Shown: positions 35,983 to 45,892 of the stretch, one piece after another
How the letters are laid out: every line of letters starts with the position of its first letter
Numbering within the stretch: the stretch's first letter is position 1
NCBI RefSeq assembly: GCF_943192915.1
Contig: NZ_CALPCD010000006.1
Span: forward strand, 54,138-118,137
Direction: 5' to 3'
Origin: Anaerotardibacter muris
GTDB lineage: Bacteria > Actinomycetota > Coriobacteriia > Coriobacteriales > Eggerthellaceae
DNA length: 64,000 bases
The notes under the pieces: model-generated
Told to the model about the DNA's origin: nothing
Databases searched by the model: none
What the model saw: the letters and a program-made list of their open reading frames with translations, nothing else
Program-made: the position numbers and the translations under genes

Positions 35983-38496
35983 GTGAAACTAGTTGTAACT
36001 GAGAAGAACATCGCAGCGGAAAAGATCGCTGAACTCTTGGGCATTGGAAAGCCCACGGCAGACAAGGTCTATTCCACGCCGATCTATCGCTTTGAGCGCG
36101 ACGGCGAAGAGTGGGTGACCATTGGTCTGCGCGGCCACATCCTGGAACCTAATTTCGTACCTGCGCTCACCTATAAGAAGCGCGGCGGCTGGATCGGTGT
36201 TGACGATAACGGTGAGATGATCCCCGCCGATCTACCTGCCGACCTGCCCAAACCTCCCTTCAAGAAGAAGAAACCCTTCGTCCCTGATGGAGTAGAGCTC
36301 AAAGCTTGGAAGATGGAAGCGCTGCCATATCTGGTCTATGCGCCCATCGAGAAGCTCCCGAAGGAAAAGGACATCATCCGTTCGCTCAAGAACTTGGCGA
36401 AGAAAGCCGATTCCATCATCATCGCAACGGACTTCGACCGTGAAGGTGAATTGATCGGCTCCGATGCGCTTGCTTGCATCCAAGAAGTGAACGATACGGC
36501 GCCTGTGAGCCGTGCGCGCTATTCTGCGATCACGAAAGAAGAGATCACGCGCGCGTTCACCAATTTGGTCGACTTGGATGTCGACCTGGCTCAGGCTGGT
36601 GCATCGCGCCAGGACATCGACCTTATTTGGGGCGCGGTGCTGACGCGCTATCTTACCCTGGTGAAGTTCGCTGGTTATGGCAATGTGCGCTCTTCAGGAC
36701 GCGTACAGACCCCAACGCTCGGTCTTATCGTTGAGCGCGAACGCGAGCGTATGGCCTTCGTGCCCGAAGACTATTGGGTGATCAAGGGTGATTTCCGCGA
36801 CAAGGACTTCGACTTCTCCGCTAATCATGCAACGGCACGTTTCAAGGAAGAGTCGGTCGCTGATGCGGTGATGAAGCATGTCGAAGGCGCAACGAGCGCC
36901 CGTGTTGCTTCTATCGAGAAGAAGCAGCGTAAGCAGTCGGCGCCTGTTCCGTTCAACACCACGTCGTTGATGGCGGCAGCCAGCGCCGAAGGGCTTTCAC
37001 CTGCGCGTACCATGCGCCTTGCGGAAAGCCTCTACATGGATGGTTACATCTCCTACCCCCGCGTTGATAACACCGTCTATCCTTCTTCGCTCGACCTGCG
37101 CGACATTCTGAAGCGCATCTCGGGCAATCCTGCTTATCGCCCCTTCGCTGAAGATTTGCTGAAGCAAGACAAGCTGGTGGCAACGCGCGGCAAGACCGAG
37201 ACCACCGACCATCCACCCATCCATCCCACGAACATGGCAACGCCTGAGATGTTGCCGCCTGCGGAATTCAAACTCTATAACCTGATCGCACGCCGCTTCA
37301 TGGCAACGCTTTCAGAAGACGCGGTGATCGAGGGAACGAAGGTGACCCTTGATGTGAATGGCGAACCTTTCGCCGCTAAGGGCGATGTGCTGGTGAAGCC
37401 GGGCTTCCGCGCCATCTATCCCTATGGCCTGAAGAAGGACGAGCAGCTTCCGCCGCTCGCTGAAGGTCAGAACATCGATTTCCTTGGCGCTACGAAGACG
37501 CACAAGCAGACTGAACCGCCTGCACGTTATTCCCAGGGTAAGCTCATCCAGGAGATGGAGAAGCGCGGCCTTGGTACGAAGTCTACGCGCCACTCCATCA
37601 TCGAGCGACTCTATACCGTGAAGTATGTCCAGAACGATCCGATCGAGCCTTCGCAGCTGGGCATCGCGGTGATCGAAGCGCTCGATAAGTTCGCTCCGCA
37701 GATCACCACGCCTGCCATGACGGCGAATCTGGAAGAGGAGATGTCCTCTATCGCTGCTGGTAAGAGCCAGAAGTCTCAAGTGGTGCGTCATTCGCGCGAT
37801 CTGCTCCTCGAAGAGCTCGAAGCGCTGCTGCCGCATCAGGAAGAGATCTCCGAAGCGTTGGCAGATGCCGTTGCGGCAGACGCTTACGTGGGCCCGTGTC
37901 CGAAATGCGGCAAGGACCTGCAGCTGCGTACCAGCCAGAAGACGCGCTCGATGTTCATCGGTTGTGCTGGTTGGCCCGATTGCGATGTTACCTACCCGCT
38001 GCCCAAGGGCAAGATCGAAGCAATGGAAGAGAAGTGCCCGACCTGCGGCATGCCCCAGATCAAGGTGACCGCGTTCCGTTCGAAGCCGCGCGTGCTGTGC
38101 ATCGATCCTGAATGCGAGACCAACAAAGAGCCCGATCTGGAAGTGGGCACGTGCCCGACCTGCGCCGCGCAGGGTAGGGAAGCGAAGCTGATCGCGCACA
38201 AGAACCCGCGCACGCTCAAACGCTTCATCCGCTGCGAGAACTACGACGAATGTCAGACGGGCTATCCGCTGCCGCAATACGGCGCGCTCACGGCTACCGA
38301 GGAGACCTGCGAAGACTGTGGCGCGCCCATGGTCATCGTCACCACCGCGCGTGGCCCGTGGAAGCTCTGCCCGAACTTCAGCTGTCCTTCCAAAGAGAAG
38401 AAAGCCGCCAAAGGCAAGGGCCAGGCTAAGTCTGGCGCGAAGAAGCCCACTGCCAAGAAATCCAGTGCGAAGAAGACAGCCAAGGCGAAGAGCTAG
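35983..38496 (+). CDS. topA: DNA topoisomerase I with archaeal-like active-site motif
   Basis: An 837-aa type IA topoisomerase that relaxes negative supercoils. It has a Toprim domain (KLVVTEKNIAAEKIAELLG, later IIATDFDREGELIG), the strand-gate region RVQTPTLGLIVERE, and the active-site tyrosine near residue 357 in GYISYPRVDNTVYP. Four C-terminal zinc-ribbon repeats follow (CPKCGKDL, CPTCGMPQ, CPTCAAQG, CEDCGAPM with their partner cysteines), then a Lys/Ala-rich tail. The active-site string is unlike the bacterial ITYMRTDS form and closer to archaeal-type TopA. The start is GTG 35983 after AAGGGG. It is the only gene of its unit, with a copy of the repeat element upstream. Confidence 0.93.
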   Translation: MKLVVTEKNIAAEKIAELLGIGKPTADKVYSTPIYRFERDGEEWVTIGLRGHILEPNFVPALTYKKRGGWIGVDDNGEMIPADLPADLPKPPFKKKKPFVPDGVELKAWKMEALPYLVYAPIEKLPKEKDIIRSLKNLAKKADSIIIATDFDREGELIGSDALACIQEVNDTAPVSRARYSAITKEEITRAFTNLVDLDVDLAQAGASRQDIDLIWGAVLTRYLTLVKFAGYGNVRSSGRVQTPTLGLIVERERERMAFVPEDYWVIKGDFRDKDFDFSANHATARFKEESVADAVMKHVEGATSARVASIEKKQRKQSAPVPFNTTSLMAAASAEGLSPARTMRLAESLYMDGYISYPRVDNTVYPSSLDLRDILKRISGNPAYRPFAEDLLKQDKLVATRGKTETTDHPPIHPTNMATPEMLPPAEFKLYNLIARRFMATLSEDAVIEGTKVTLDVNGEPFAAKGDVLVKPGFRAIYPYGLKKDEQLPPLAEGQNIDFLGATKTHKQTEPPARYSQGKLIQEMEKRGLGTKSTRHSIIERLYTVKYVQNDPIEPSQLGIAVIEALDKFAPQITTPAMTANLEEEMSSIAAGKSQKSQVVRHSRDLLLEELEALLPHQEEISEALADAVAADAYVGPCPKCGKDLQLRTSQKTRSMFIGCAGWPDCDVTYPLPKGKIEAMEEKCPTCGMPQIKVTAFRSKPRVLCIDPECETNKEPDLEVGTCPTCAAQGREAKLIAHKNPRTLKRFIRCENYDECQTGYPLPQYGALTATEETCEDCGAPMVIVTTARGPWKLCPNFSCPSKEKKAAKGKGQAKSGAKKPTAKKSSAKKTAKAKS

Positions 38497-38550
38497 CGTC
38501 TCATTCGTATGGCCAATAGGAATGCGCTGCACACACGGCGTGAAAAAATC

Positions 38551-38588
38551 GAACGACCCCGCAGAAGTTCTTCATTGCGGGGTCGTTC
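38551..38588. terminator. Strong hairpin between topA and mdh
   Basis: GAACGACCCCGCA (38551-38563) pairs perfectly with TGCGGGGTCGTTC (38576-38588) around a 12-base loop. The T run (ATTTTTTC) is on the minus strand side, while the flanking genes are both plus. It probably stops topA transcripts by stem strength or blocks antisense transcription. Confidence 0.55.
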
Positions 38589-38707
38589 GCATCTAAAATA
38601 GAGGATAATGAATCCAGGGCGAATGCGCGCGTTCTTTCGCACGCGTTTCCCGATCCAACGAATCCGATCATCGCGTAGAAAAAAACGCGCACAAGCAGGA
38701 GGAAACC

Positions 38708-39631
38708 GTGAGTAAAGTTACCATCGTCGGCGCTGGAAATGTTGGTGCGACCGCTGCGCACATCATCGCAAGCAAGAACTTGGCTGATGTCGTGCTGGTC
38801 GACGTAGCGGAGGGCCTGCCTCAGGGCAAGGCGCTCGATATGATGCACATGCGTTCGGTCGAGAAATTCACGGTCACTGTTACGGGTACCAATGATTATG
38901 CGCCCACCGCCGATTCCGATATCGTGGTCATCACTGCTGGCATCGCGCGCAAGCCCGGTATGACCCGTGAAGACCTGCTCGGTGTGAATTCTGACATCAT
39001 GTCCTCGGTCATCGACGAGGCCATCAAGTATTCCCCGAATGCCATCTACATCTGCGTTACCAATCCGCTCGACGTGATGACCTATCTGGCATACAAGAAG
39101 GCTGGCTTGCCCAGCAATCGCCTGATGGGCATGGGTGGCGTGCTCGACTCCTCGCGCCTTTCCTTTGCTGTCTGCGAAAAGCTCGGTTGCGATCCTGCTG
39201 ATGTTACCGCTTGGGCGTTGGGCGCTCACGGAGAAGGCATGGTCTGCTGGCCGCGCTACACCACCGTGGCGGGTCGCCCCATCACCGAGCTGATGAGCGA
39301 AGAAGAGGTGGCAGAGGTGGTCCAGCGTTGCGTGAAGGGTGGCGCTGAAGTGGTCGCACACCTGAAGACCGGCTCGGCCTACTATGCTCCAGGTGCTTCT
39401 ATCGCGAAGATGGTCGAGGCGATTCTCACCGATTCCAAGGAAGTCTTGAGCGTGTGCGCTTACATCGACGGCCCCTACGGCTTGCACGATCTGTACATGA
39501 ACATCCCTACGCGCCTGGGCAAGAACGGCGTCGAAGAGATCGTTGAATTCGAACTTACCGATGAAGAGATGGCGGCACTCCATGAATCCGCCGCAAGCGT
39601 GAAGAAGGGCCTTGAGAACCTTCCCGCATAG
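38708..39631 (+). CDS. mdh: Malate dehydrogenase (LDH-like type)
   Basis: A 307-aa NAD-dependent malate dehydrogenase, converting malate and oxaloacetate. It has the Rossmann start VTIVGAGNVGATAAHIIAS, VVITAGIARKPGMTREDLL with the substrate arginine of the mobile loop, YICVTNPLDVMTYLAYK and the catalytic His in GAHGEGMVCWPRY. The size and motifs fit the lactate-dehydrogenase-like MDH group. The start is GTG 38708 after AGGAGG. The two fumarate hydratase genes follow directly, so malate made or used here would connect oxaloacetate to fumarate, as in the reductive branch leading to fumarate respiration. Confidence 0.95.
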   Translation: MSKVTIVGAGNVGATAAHIIASKNLADVVLVDVAEGLPQGKALDMMHMRSVEKFTVTVTGTNDYAPTADSDIVVITAGIARKPGMTREDLLGVNSDIMSSVIDEAIKYSPNAIYICVTNPLDVMTYLAYKKAGLPSNRLMGMGGVLDSSRLSFAVCEKLGCDPADVTAWALGAHGEGMVCWPRYTTVAGRPITELMSEEEVAEVVQRCVKGGAEVVAHLKTGSAYYAPGASIAKMVEAILTDSKEVLSVCAYIDGPYGLHDLYMNIPTRLGKNGVEEIVEFELTDEEMAALHESAASVKKGLENLPA

Positions 39632-39658
39632 ATCCGTTACTCAAGTTAGTTGGTTGCC

Positions 39659-40504
39659 ATGCAGGTTCTATCCTCAAATACCATTTCCGATGCACTGCTC
39701 GTTTCCATTCCGCGCCTGGCTAACGTGCTTCCGCCCGATATCTTGGAAGCGCTCATCGAGGCACGCGACAAGGAGACCCATGAGCGCGCGAAGATCGTGC
39801 TCGATCAGCTGGTGTTGAACGCGCAGATCGCGAGCGAAGACCATGTGCCCATCTGCCAGGACACGGGCACGGTATGGGTCTGCCTTGAAGTGGGTCCTGA
39901 TATCGCGCTGAACGCTAACGTGTTCTCGAAGGTGAACCCTTCGGTGGCGCATGGTTTCATCAACTCGAAGCTGCGTAAGTCGGTCGTGCGCGATGCACTG
40001 TTCGATCGCACCAACACTGGCGATAACACACCAGCATTCTGCGAACTGCGCCTGGTGGATGAACCAGGTGTGGCGCGCCTTCACTTGATGTTGAAAGGCG
40101 GTGGCTCTGACAATGCCAGTCGCGTGGTCATGCTCACGCCCAATGCTGGCAAGCAAGGGGTCATCGATACCGTGCTCGAATGCGTGAAGGAAAAGGGAGC
40201 GAATGCCTGCCCACCGCTCGTCATCGGCGTGGGCGTTGGTTCTACCTTCGATAAGGTCGCAGGTTTGGCGAAATTGGCGCTCATGCGTCCGCTCAACGTT
40301 CCTGCTCCTGATCCTCAGGTGGCGGCGTTCGAGCGAGAACTGCTCGAGGCGGTCAATGCTACGGGCATCGGCGCGGGTGGTCTTGGCGGCGACACCACGG
40401 CGCTCGGCGTGCGCGTGAAGACCGCTCCTTGCCATATCGCGGCGCTTCCTGTTGCGGTGAACATGGGCTGCTCTGCCATGAGGAGGCTTACCATTGAACT
40501 ATAA
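39659..40504 (+). CDS. Class I fumarate hydratase, alpha subunit
   Basis: A 281-aa subunit of the oxygen-sensitive iron-sulfur fumarase (or of the closely related tartrate dehydratase). Alpha-subunit marks are HVPICQDTGTVWVCLEVG with a cluster Cys, VGVGVGSTFDKVAGLAK and IGAGGLGGDTTALGVRVK, followed by PCHIAALPVAVNMGCSA with another cluster Cys. It hydrates fumarate to malate with the beta subunit encoded next. ATG 39659 is used; a TTG three codons earlier is possible, and neither has a strong ribosome site. It is 27 bases after mdh and overlaps the beta subunit by 11 bases. Confidence 0.92.
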   Translation: MQVLSSNTISDALLVSIPRLANVLPPDILEALIEARDKETHERAKIVLDQLVLNAQIASEDHVPICQDTGTVWVCLEVGPDIALNANVFSKVNPSVAHGFINSKLRKSVVRDALFDRTNTGDNTPAFCELRLVDEPGVARLHLMLKGGGSDNASRVVMLTPNAGKQGVIDTVLECVKEKGANACPPLVIGVGVGSTFDKVAGLAKLALMRPLNVPAPDPQVAAFERELLEAVNATGIGAGGLGGDTTALGVRVKTAPCHIAALPVAVNMGCSAMRRLTIEL

Positions 40505-41045
40505 GCACATTCAACTGCCCCTGAGCAAGGCTGATGCTCGTGCGCTGCGTGCTGGCGATGCATGCCTGCTCACTGGCCCAGTCTATACGCTGCGCGATGC
40601 AGGCCATATTCGCTTGCTCGACGAGATCCGTGAAAAACGCCTGAAGACGCTGCCCTATGGCCTTGCGGGCCAGGTCATCTTCTATGCGGGCCCCACGCCC
40701 CCTAAGGCGGGTCGTCCCTTCGGGGCTATCGGTCCCACCACGGCTTCGCGCATGGATTTCGCGGCTCCGCTGCTCATGTCCATGGGGCTTACGGGCACCA
40801 TCGGCAAGGGCGAGCGATCTGATGAAGTGAAAAAGGCCTGTGAAGAGTATTCCTCGGTCTATTTCGTTGCAACAGGCGGCGCAGCGGCTTTCTTGGCTAA
40901 ATGCGTAGTCTCGGATGAGACGCTGGCCTATGACGATCTGGGGACCGAAGCGCTCCGTCGCATCGAAGTGAAGGATATGCCCGTGTTCGTGGGTATCGAT
41001 ACGCTTGGTCAGAGCATCTATGACCTTGATCGTGAGGATGACTAA
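40494..41045 (+). CDS. Class I fumarate hydratase, beta subunit
   Basis: A 183-aa beta subunit. It shows LRAGDACLLTGPVYTLRDAG, GQVIFYAGPTPPKAGRPFGA, IGPTTASRMDFAAP and KGERSDEVKKAC, the substrate-binding segments of the family, and a VYFVATGGAAAFLAKCV core. The start is TTG 40494, chosen because GAGGAGG lies eight bases upstream inside the alpha gene; there is no better ATG. Separate alpha and beta genes are typical of anaerobes and archaea, whereas E. coli FumA is a fusion. Confidence 0.92.
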   Translation: MNYKHIQLPLSKADARALRAGDACLLTGPVYTLRDAGHIRLLDEIREKRLKTLPYGLAGQVIFYAGPTPPKAGRPFGAIGPTTASRMDFAAPLLMSMGLTGTIGKGERSDEVKKACEEYSSVYFVATGGAAAFLAKCVVSDETLAYDDLGTEALRRIEVKDMPVFVGIDTLGQSIYDLDREDD

Positions 41046-41046
41046 G

Positions 41047-41799
41047 ATGCCGGTGGCAGATCAACAAGAGAAGAACCAAGTAGGCATCTTCATCACCTTC
41101 GAGGGTGGTGACGGTGCTGGGAAGACCACCCATATCACCTTCTTGGCCACGTGTTTGCGCGCGATGGGTTATGAGGTCATCTGCCTGCGCGAACCAGGCG
41201 GCACCAGCGTGGGTGAGTCCTTGCGGAATATCGTGCTCGATCCGCAGAATACCGGACTGTGCGATGAATCCGAGCTGCTCATCTACGAAGCAGCGCGTGC
41301 TCAGATCGTGCACGAGACCATCATCCCTGCACTCGCTCGCGGGGCAGTGATCCTGCTCGATCGCTTCTATGATTCCACCATCGCGTATCAGGTCTACGGA
41401 CGCGGTCTTCCGATGGCGTTCGTTCGCCAGGCCAATAGCTTTGCTTGTCAGGGAGTTCATCCATGCCGCACCATCCTGCTCACTACAGGAGCAAGTGCCG
41501 AAGAGGGTTTAGAGCGTGCCACCCATCATGGCGATGCCGACCGACTTGAGCAGGCAGGTGGTAGTTTTCATACGCGCGTGAATAACGGCTTTCTGGCTAT
41601 TGCTGCAGAAAATCCCGAGCGCATCCGTGTGGTGAATTCATCGGGCCCTAAGGACGAAACAGCACGTGCGATCTTCACGGAGCTCAAAGATATCTTCGGC
41701 TGGGACGAGAACTCCTTCGTTTGGAAGGACGGTTTCTTCGATCCTATCCTTGAGCGCGATACCAGTACCAAAGCCCATATAGACTTGGCGAAGAGCTGA
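41047..41799 (+). CDS. tmk: Thymidylate kinase
   Basis: A 250-aa dTMP kinase, making dTDP from dTMP and ATP. It has the P-loop FEGGDGAGKTT (18-28), the LREPGGTSVGESLRN loop with the DRX-like region DRFYDSTIAYQVYGRG, and an unusual cysteine-containing segment (SFACQGVHPCRTILL) where a DLTL-like strand is usual. ATG 41047 is chosen because GAGGA precedes it by eight bases; it starts just after the fumarase stop at 41045. Tmk next to holB and ricT is a common order in Gram-positive bacteria, and thyX 7 kb upstream supplies its substrate. Confidence 0.93.
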   Translation: MPVADQQEKNQVGIFITFEGGDGAGKTTHITFLATCLRAMGYEVICLREPGGTSVGESLRNIVLDPQNTGLCDESELLIYEAARAQIVHETIIPALARGAVILLDRFYDSTIAYQVYGRGLPMAFVRQANSFACQGVHPCRTILLTTGASAEEGLERATHHGDADRLEQAGGSFHTRVNNGFLAIAAENPERIRVVNSSGPKDETARAIFTELKDIFGWDENSFVWKDGFFDPILERDTSTKAHIDLAKS

Positions 41800-41804
41800 T
41801 ACGG

Positions 41805-42935
41805 TTGGCTGATGTTTTCGAAAGCATCTTCGGGCAGTCTCGGGTGCGCGATTACCTGCGCGCCACCATCCGCACGGGACGCTTGAGCCATGCCTACCTG
41901 TTCACGGGCCCTCCTGGTTCGAACAAGACCTCAGCGGCCTATGCGTTCGCTCAAGCCCTCATCTGCCCTGATCAAGGCTGCGGACAGTGCGAACAATGCA
42001 AGCGTGCCCAGCGTCGTAATCACCCTGACATCCATTTCATCGAACCCGAAGGCGCTCACGGTTATCTGGTCGAACAGATCCGCGATGTGGTAGCAGATGC
42101 TCACCTGGCACCTATCCAGGCCTCGCGCAAGATCTACATCATCGATCGTGCTGATCTGCTGGGCATCCAGCCCGCGAACGCATTCTTGAAGACGCTCGAG
42201 GAACCGCCCGAGAACGTCATCTTCATCCTGCTCGGGCGTACCAAAGATGCGGTGCTCCCCACTATCGTTTCGCGTTGTCAGGTCGTGCCGTTTCGTCATA
42301 TTCCCACGAGCGAAGCCGCTGGCATCATCTCGCAGAATACGGGTGTTACCGCCGAACAGGCACGCATCGCCATCGAAGCGTGCAATGGGTCGGTCACCAA
42401 GGCCATTGGTTTTTGTCGCAGCTCCGAGAAGATCGGTTTTCGCAAGCGTATCTTAGAGATCTTGTCACTGCTTCCGCTCTCCGATGAGCGTGATGTGCTC
42501 GAATATGCTGCTGAACTGGTACAAAGCTCTAAAGCTTGGGTGGATGTCGTTCAGAGCCAACAGGCAGAAGAGCTCAATGAATCCGAAGAGTTCTTGAGCA
42601 AAGCCGCGCTCAAGCAGATCGAAGCGCGTAACAAGCGCGTGCTCACCAAGACAGCGCTCGAGTCGCTCGAGCAGGTGAATTCGATCATTCGGTCGTGGTT
42701 GCGTGACGTTTTGATGGTTAAATCCCACGCACCCGAACAGGTTGTTAATATTGATATGTTGGGCGATCTGGACAATGCTGCCCAGCGTGCGAGCGAAGCA
42801 GATCTGGTACGCGCTATCAACGAGACCTACGAGTGCGACCGTGCTATCGCCTATAATGTTTCTATAGAAACGTGTCTCGACACGCTTCTTTTTACGATAA
42901 GAGAGGTTTTCTATGGTTCGGGTAGCTCCCATTAA
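41805..42935 (+). CDS. holB: DNA polymerase III delta' subunit
   Basis: A 376-aa clamp-loader delta' subunit. The N-terminal AAA+ domain has LSHAYLFTGPPGSNKTSAA (modified P-loop at 35-42), a four-cysteine zinc knuckle (Cys54, 59, 62, 65), KIYIIDRADLLGIQPANAFL and KTLEEPPENVIFILLG, followed by SRCQVVPF. The SNKT in place of GxGKT means that ATP binding may be weak, as is normal for delta'. The start is TTG 41805, five bases after the tmk stop. The last 23 bases overlap ricT. Confidence 0.92.
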   Translation: MADVFESIFGQSRVRDYLRATIRTGRLSHAYLFTGPPGSNKTSAAYAFAQALICPDQGCGQCEQCKRAQRRNHPDIHFIEPEGAHGYLVEQIRDVVADAHLAPIQASRKIYIIDRADLLGIQPANAFLKTLEEPPENVIFILLGRTKDAVLPTIVSRCQVVPFRHIPTSEAAGIISQNTGVTAEQARIAIEACNGSVTKAIGFCRSSEKIGFRKRILEILSLLPLSDERDVLEYAAELVQSSKAWVDVVQSQQAEELNESEEFLSKAALKQIEARNKRVLTKTALESLEQVNSIIRSWLRDVLMVKSHAPEQVVNIDMLGDLDNAAQRASEADLVRAINETYECDRAIAYNVSIETCLDTLLFTIREVFYGSGSSH

Positions 42936-44325
42936 GCTGCAGGTCGGACCAAAGGTTTTGTGGTTCGACCCCACCGATTTGGATATACGAATGGGCGATG
43001 ATGTCATCGTCAACACCAGCCGCGGACTTGAGTTCGGCATCGCAACATCAGATGTGCTCGAAGTGAGCGATGAATTGATCGCCAATCTGAAGTCACCGCT
43101 CAAGCCTGTTGAGCGCCTGGCCACGCCTGAAGACGTGGAGCAAGCGCGCAAGATGGAGAAGAAGAGCGACGAGGCCCTTCGCTACTTCAAAGAGATCGCA
43201 CTGGAGACCAACAAGGAGATGCATCCGGTCATGGTCGAGTACCTCTTCGAGGGCGATAAGGCGGTGTTCTACTTCGAGGCCGAAGAGCGTATCGACTTTC
43301 GTGAACTGGTGCGCAAGCTGGCGTCATATTTCCATGTACGTGTAGATATGCGCCAGATCGGCGTACGCGATGGCGCGCGCATCATCGGCGGCATGGGTCA
43401 TTGCGGCCAGGTGCTGTGCTGTACGCGCTTCGGCGGCGAATTCTCGCCCGTGTCCATCCGTATGGCTAAAGAGCAGAATCTTTCGCTCAATCCTCAGAAG
43501 ATATCGGGTGTGTGCGGTCGATTGATGTGCTGTCTGCGCTACGAATTCGACACCTACAAGGAATTCAATTCGCGTGCTCCGAAGATGGGCGCGAAGATCG
43601 AAACGCCTGAAGGCATTGCGAAGGTCACCGACATCAACGTGCCTTCCGAGACTATCTCCATCAAGCTTGAAGACGACACGGTGCTGAAGATCCCGCTCGA
43701 CGATTTCGAGAAGCCGGAAGAAGGAAGACGCCCGCACGCTATCAGCGAAGAGGTCTTCGAGGAATACATGGAAAAGAGCCAGCTCGAAGGCATGGGCGGC
43801 GCAGGTCTTATCGATGTGGTGAACTTCAGCGGTGAAGATATCTTGGCTCAACCACGACCTGATCGTTCGGAAGACCAGTCTTCGGGTAAGGATGGCAACA
43901 AACGCCGTCGCCGTCGTCGCGGCCGTTCTGGTTCGGGCGGCGAAGGTTCCGAAGGACAGAATAATAACGGCGGGAACCAGAGCAAAGACGGCTCGAAGTC
44001 CGGCAAGAATTCCAACTCGCGTCGTCGCAATCGTCGTGGATCGGGCAATGGCTCGGGCGGCTCCAACGGTTCTGGTGCCAATAATTCCAACAAGAACAAT
44101 GACCGCTCGAAGAATTCGGGCAAGGATAATAACCGCTCAAATGGCTCCAAGCAGAATCGTCCTGGACAGAAGTCTTCAGGATTGAGCGGCTTGCGAAACG
44201 AGGGCGCTAAGAAACCTTCGCAAGGTTCATCGTCCCAGGGGGGATCTGGGGCAACGTCGCATCGTAAGGCGCGACGACGTCGTCATACGACTGGAGGAGA
44301 CGCTCATGACGGTGGAGAGTCGTAA
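42913..44325 (+). CDS. ricT: RicT/PSP1 protein with long low-complexity tail
   Basis: A 470-aa PSP1-domain protein (YaaT/RicT). In Bacillus, RicT with RicA and RicF forms an iron-sulfur complex needed for mRNA processing by RNase Y. The core (1-280) has [38 protein letters not shown] and [13 protein letters not shown], the cysteines that bind the cluster. From about 320 to 470 is a tail rich in Arg, Ser, Gly and Asn ([26 protein letters not shown]) that would be disordered and RNA-binding. Neighbours tmk-holB-ricT match the Bacillus order. ATG 42913 follows AGAGG. The last 20 bases overlap pncB. Confidence 0.93.
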   Translation: MVRVAPIKLQVGPKVLWFDPTDLDIRMGDDVIVNTSRGLEFGIATSDVLEVSDELIANLKSPLKPVERLATPEDVEQARKMEKKSDEALRYFKEIALETNKEMHPVMVEYLFEGDKAVFYFEAEERIDFRELVRKLASYFHVRVDMRQIGVRDGARIIGGMGHCGQVLCCTRFGGEFSPVSIRMAKEQNLSLNPQKISGVCGRLMCCLRYEFDTYKEFNSRAPKMGAKIETPEGIAKVTDINVPSETISIKLEDDTVLKIPLDDFEKPEEGRRPHAISEEVFEEYMEKSQLEGMGGAGLIDVVNFSGEDILAQPRPDRSEDQSSGKDGNKRRRRRRGRSGSGGEGSEGQNNNGGNQSKDGSKSGKNSNSRRRNRRGSGNGSGGSNGSGANNSNKNNDRSKNSGKDNNRSNGSKQNRPGQKSSGLSGLRNEGAKKPSQGSSSQGGSGATSHRKARRRRHTTGGDAHDGGES

Positions 44326-45769
44326 CTATTCTCTGTTGACCGACCTGTATCAGCTCACGATGGCTCAAGGCTACTGGGCGTGCGGGAAGCTTGAGGAAGA
44401 GGCATGCTTTCATGCGTTCTTCCGTACGAATCCTTTCGAGGGCGGGTTCGCCATCGCGTGCGGCATGGACCATGTGCTGGACGTGATCGAGAACTACCGC
44501 TTCACTGATGATGACATTGCCTATCTTGCCAGCCTCGATGCTCCTGGTGGAGGTCCGCTCTTCGATCCAGCGTTCTTGGACTATCTGCATGAGATGGAAC
44601 TTTCCGTGGACATCGATGCGGTGCGAGAAGGCACCGTGGTATTCCCGAATGATCCGCTCTTGCGTGTGACCGGTCCAGTGCTGCAGTGCCAGTTGCTCGA
44701 AACGGCGCTGCTCAATTGTGTGAACTTCGAGACGCTCATCGCTACCAAGGCGGCCCGTGTATGCTTGGCTGCCGAAACGCCCGTGGCAGAATTCGGCTTG
44801 CGCCGCGCTCAAGGCGAAGACGGTGGGTTGCGTGCATCGCGCGCGGCCATCGTGGGCGGTTGCGCTTCTACTTCTAATGTGTTGGCGGGTAAGCTCTTCG
44901 ACATTCCTGTTTCGGGCACCCATGCTCATTCATGGGTGATGTCATTCGATTCCGAGCTCGAGGCATTTCGTGCTTATGCCAAGATCATGCCGCACAATTG
45001 CGTGCTGCTGGTCGACACCTACGATATAACTCAAGGTATCGAGAACGCGATCACGGTGGGTCTGGAGATGAAGCAGCGTGGCGAGAAACTTGCGGCTATC
45101 CGTATCGACTCCGGCGACCTTTCATGGCGTGCCAAGCAAGCGCGTGAAGCGCTTGACGCAGCAGGCCTTACGGAAACGGGGATCGTGCTCTCGAACGATC
45201 TGGATGAATACACCATCAAATCCATCAAGGATTCTGGCGCGCAGATCACGTCATGGGGAGTGGGCACGAAGCTGACCACCGCCTACGATCAACCAGCGCT
45301 TGGTGGCGTGTATAAGCTGGCCGCGAAGCGTTCTGGTAAGGACGAACCATGGGAGCCCTGTATCAAGGTTTCGGGCCAGGCTAGTAAGCTCACCACGCCA
45401 GGTGTGCTCGATGTGCGTCGCTATTTCCACACGAACGGCACCATCGCTGGCGACATGGTCTTCGATGTGAATCATGGTGTGGAGAGCGAACTGATCATCG
45501 ATCCGGCTGACGAGATCCGCCAGAAGGATCTTTCGGGTCTTGCTTACACTACGCTACTTGAGCCGATCGTCCGTGATGGATGCTCGGTGGTCGATGATTC
45601 TTACGGCAACGCCATGGCAGCACGCGCGCGCTGCATCGAACAGCTCGACCTGCTCGATGAAAGCCAGAAGCGTATGCTCAATCCGCATTCCTATCCAGTA
45701 GGGCTGGAATATGGCCTGTTCCATCGTCGCCACGATCTGGTCTCCAAGATGCTGGGGATCACCGCATGA
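44306..45769 (+). CDS. pncB: Nicotinate phosphoribosyltransferase
   Basis: A 487-aa NAD-salvage enzyme that joins nicotinate to PRPP. It starts with the family string [17 protein letters not shown], then [34 protein letters not shown] with the phosphorylated-type His, [21 protein letters not shown] and [21 protein letters not shown]. It belongs to the longer Gram-positive group with extra C-terminal residues. ATG 44306 follows GGAGGAG and lies inside the ricT reading frame, so the two are coupled. Confidence 0.95.
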   Translation: MTVESRNYSLLTDLYQLTMAQGYWACGKLEEEACFHAFFRTNPFEGGFAIACGMDHVLDVIENYRFTDDDIAYLASLDAPGGGPLFDPAFLDYLHEMELSVDIDAVREGTVVFPNDPLLRVTGPVLQCQLLETALLNCVNFETLIATKAARVCLAAETPVAEFGLRRAQGEDGGLRASRAAIVGGCASTSNVLAGKLFDIPVSGTHAHSWVMSFDSELEAFRAYAKIMPHNCVLLVDTYDITQGIENAITVGLEMKQRGEKLAAIRIDSGDLSWRAKQAREALDAAGLTETGIVLSNDLDEYTIKSIKDSGAQITSWGVGTKLTTAYDQPALGGVYKLAAKRSGKDEPWEPCIKVSGQASKLTTPGVLDVRRYFHTNGTIAGDMVFDVNHGVESELIIDPADEIRQKDLSGLAYTTLLEPIVRDGCSVVDDSYGNAMAARARCIEQLDLLDESQKRMLNPHSYPVGLEYGLFHRRHDLVSKMLGITA

Positions 45770-45892
45770 TCAGCGCGGCTACCTGGCCGGCAGCGTTATT
45801 CATGGATGTTCATGAACTTGATGGAACGCGACCTGAACGGATCGACAATCTTCGGTCTTCGATGTGCACGAATTAGAAAGAGGCAATGAGCT

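Noticed and set aside
37312..38532. 406-codon reverse frame within topA
   Set aside because: It is antisense to four zinc-ribbon repeats of TopA and has no independent signature.
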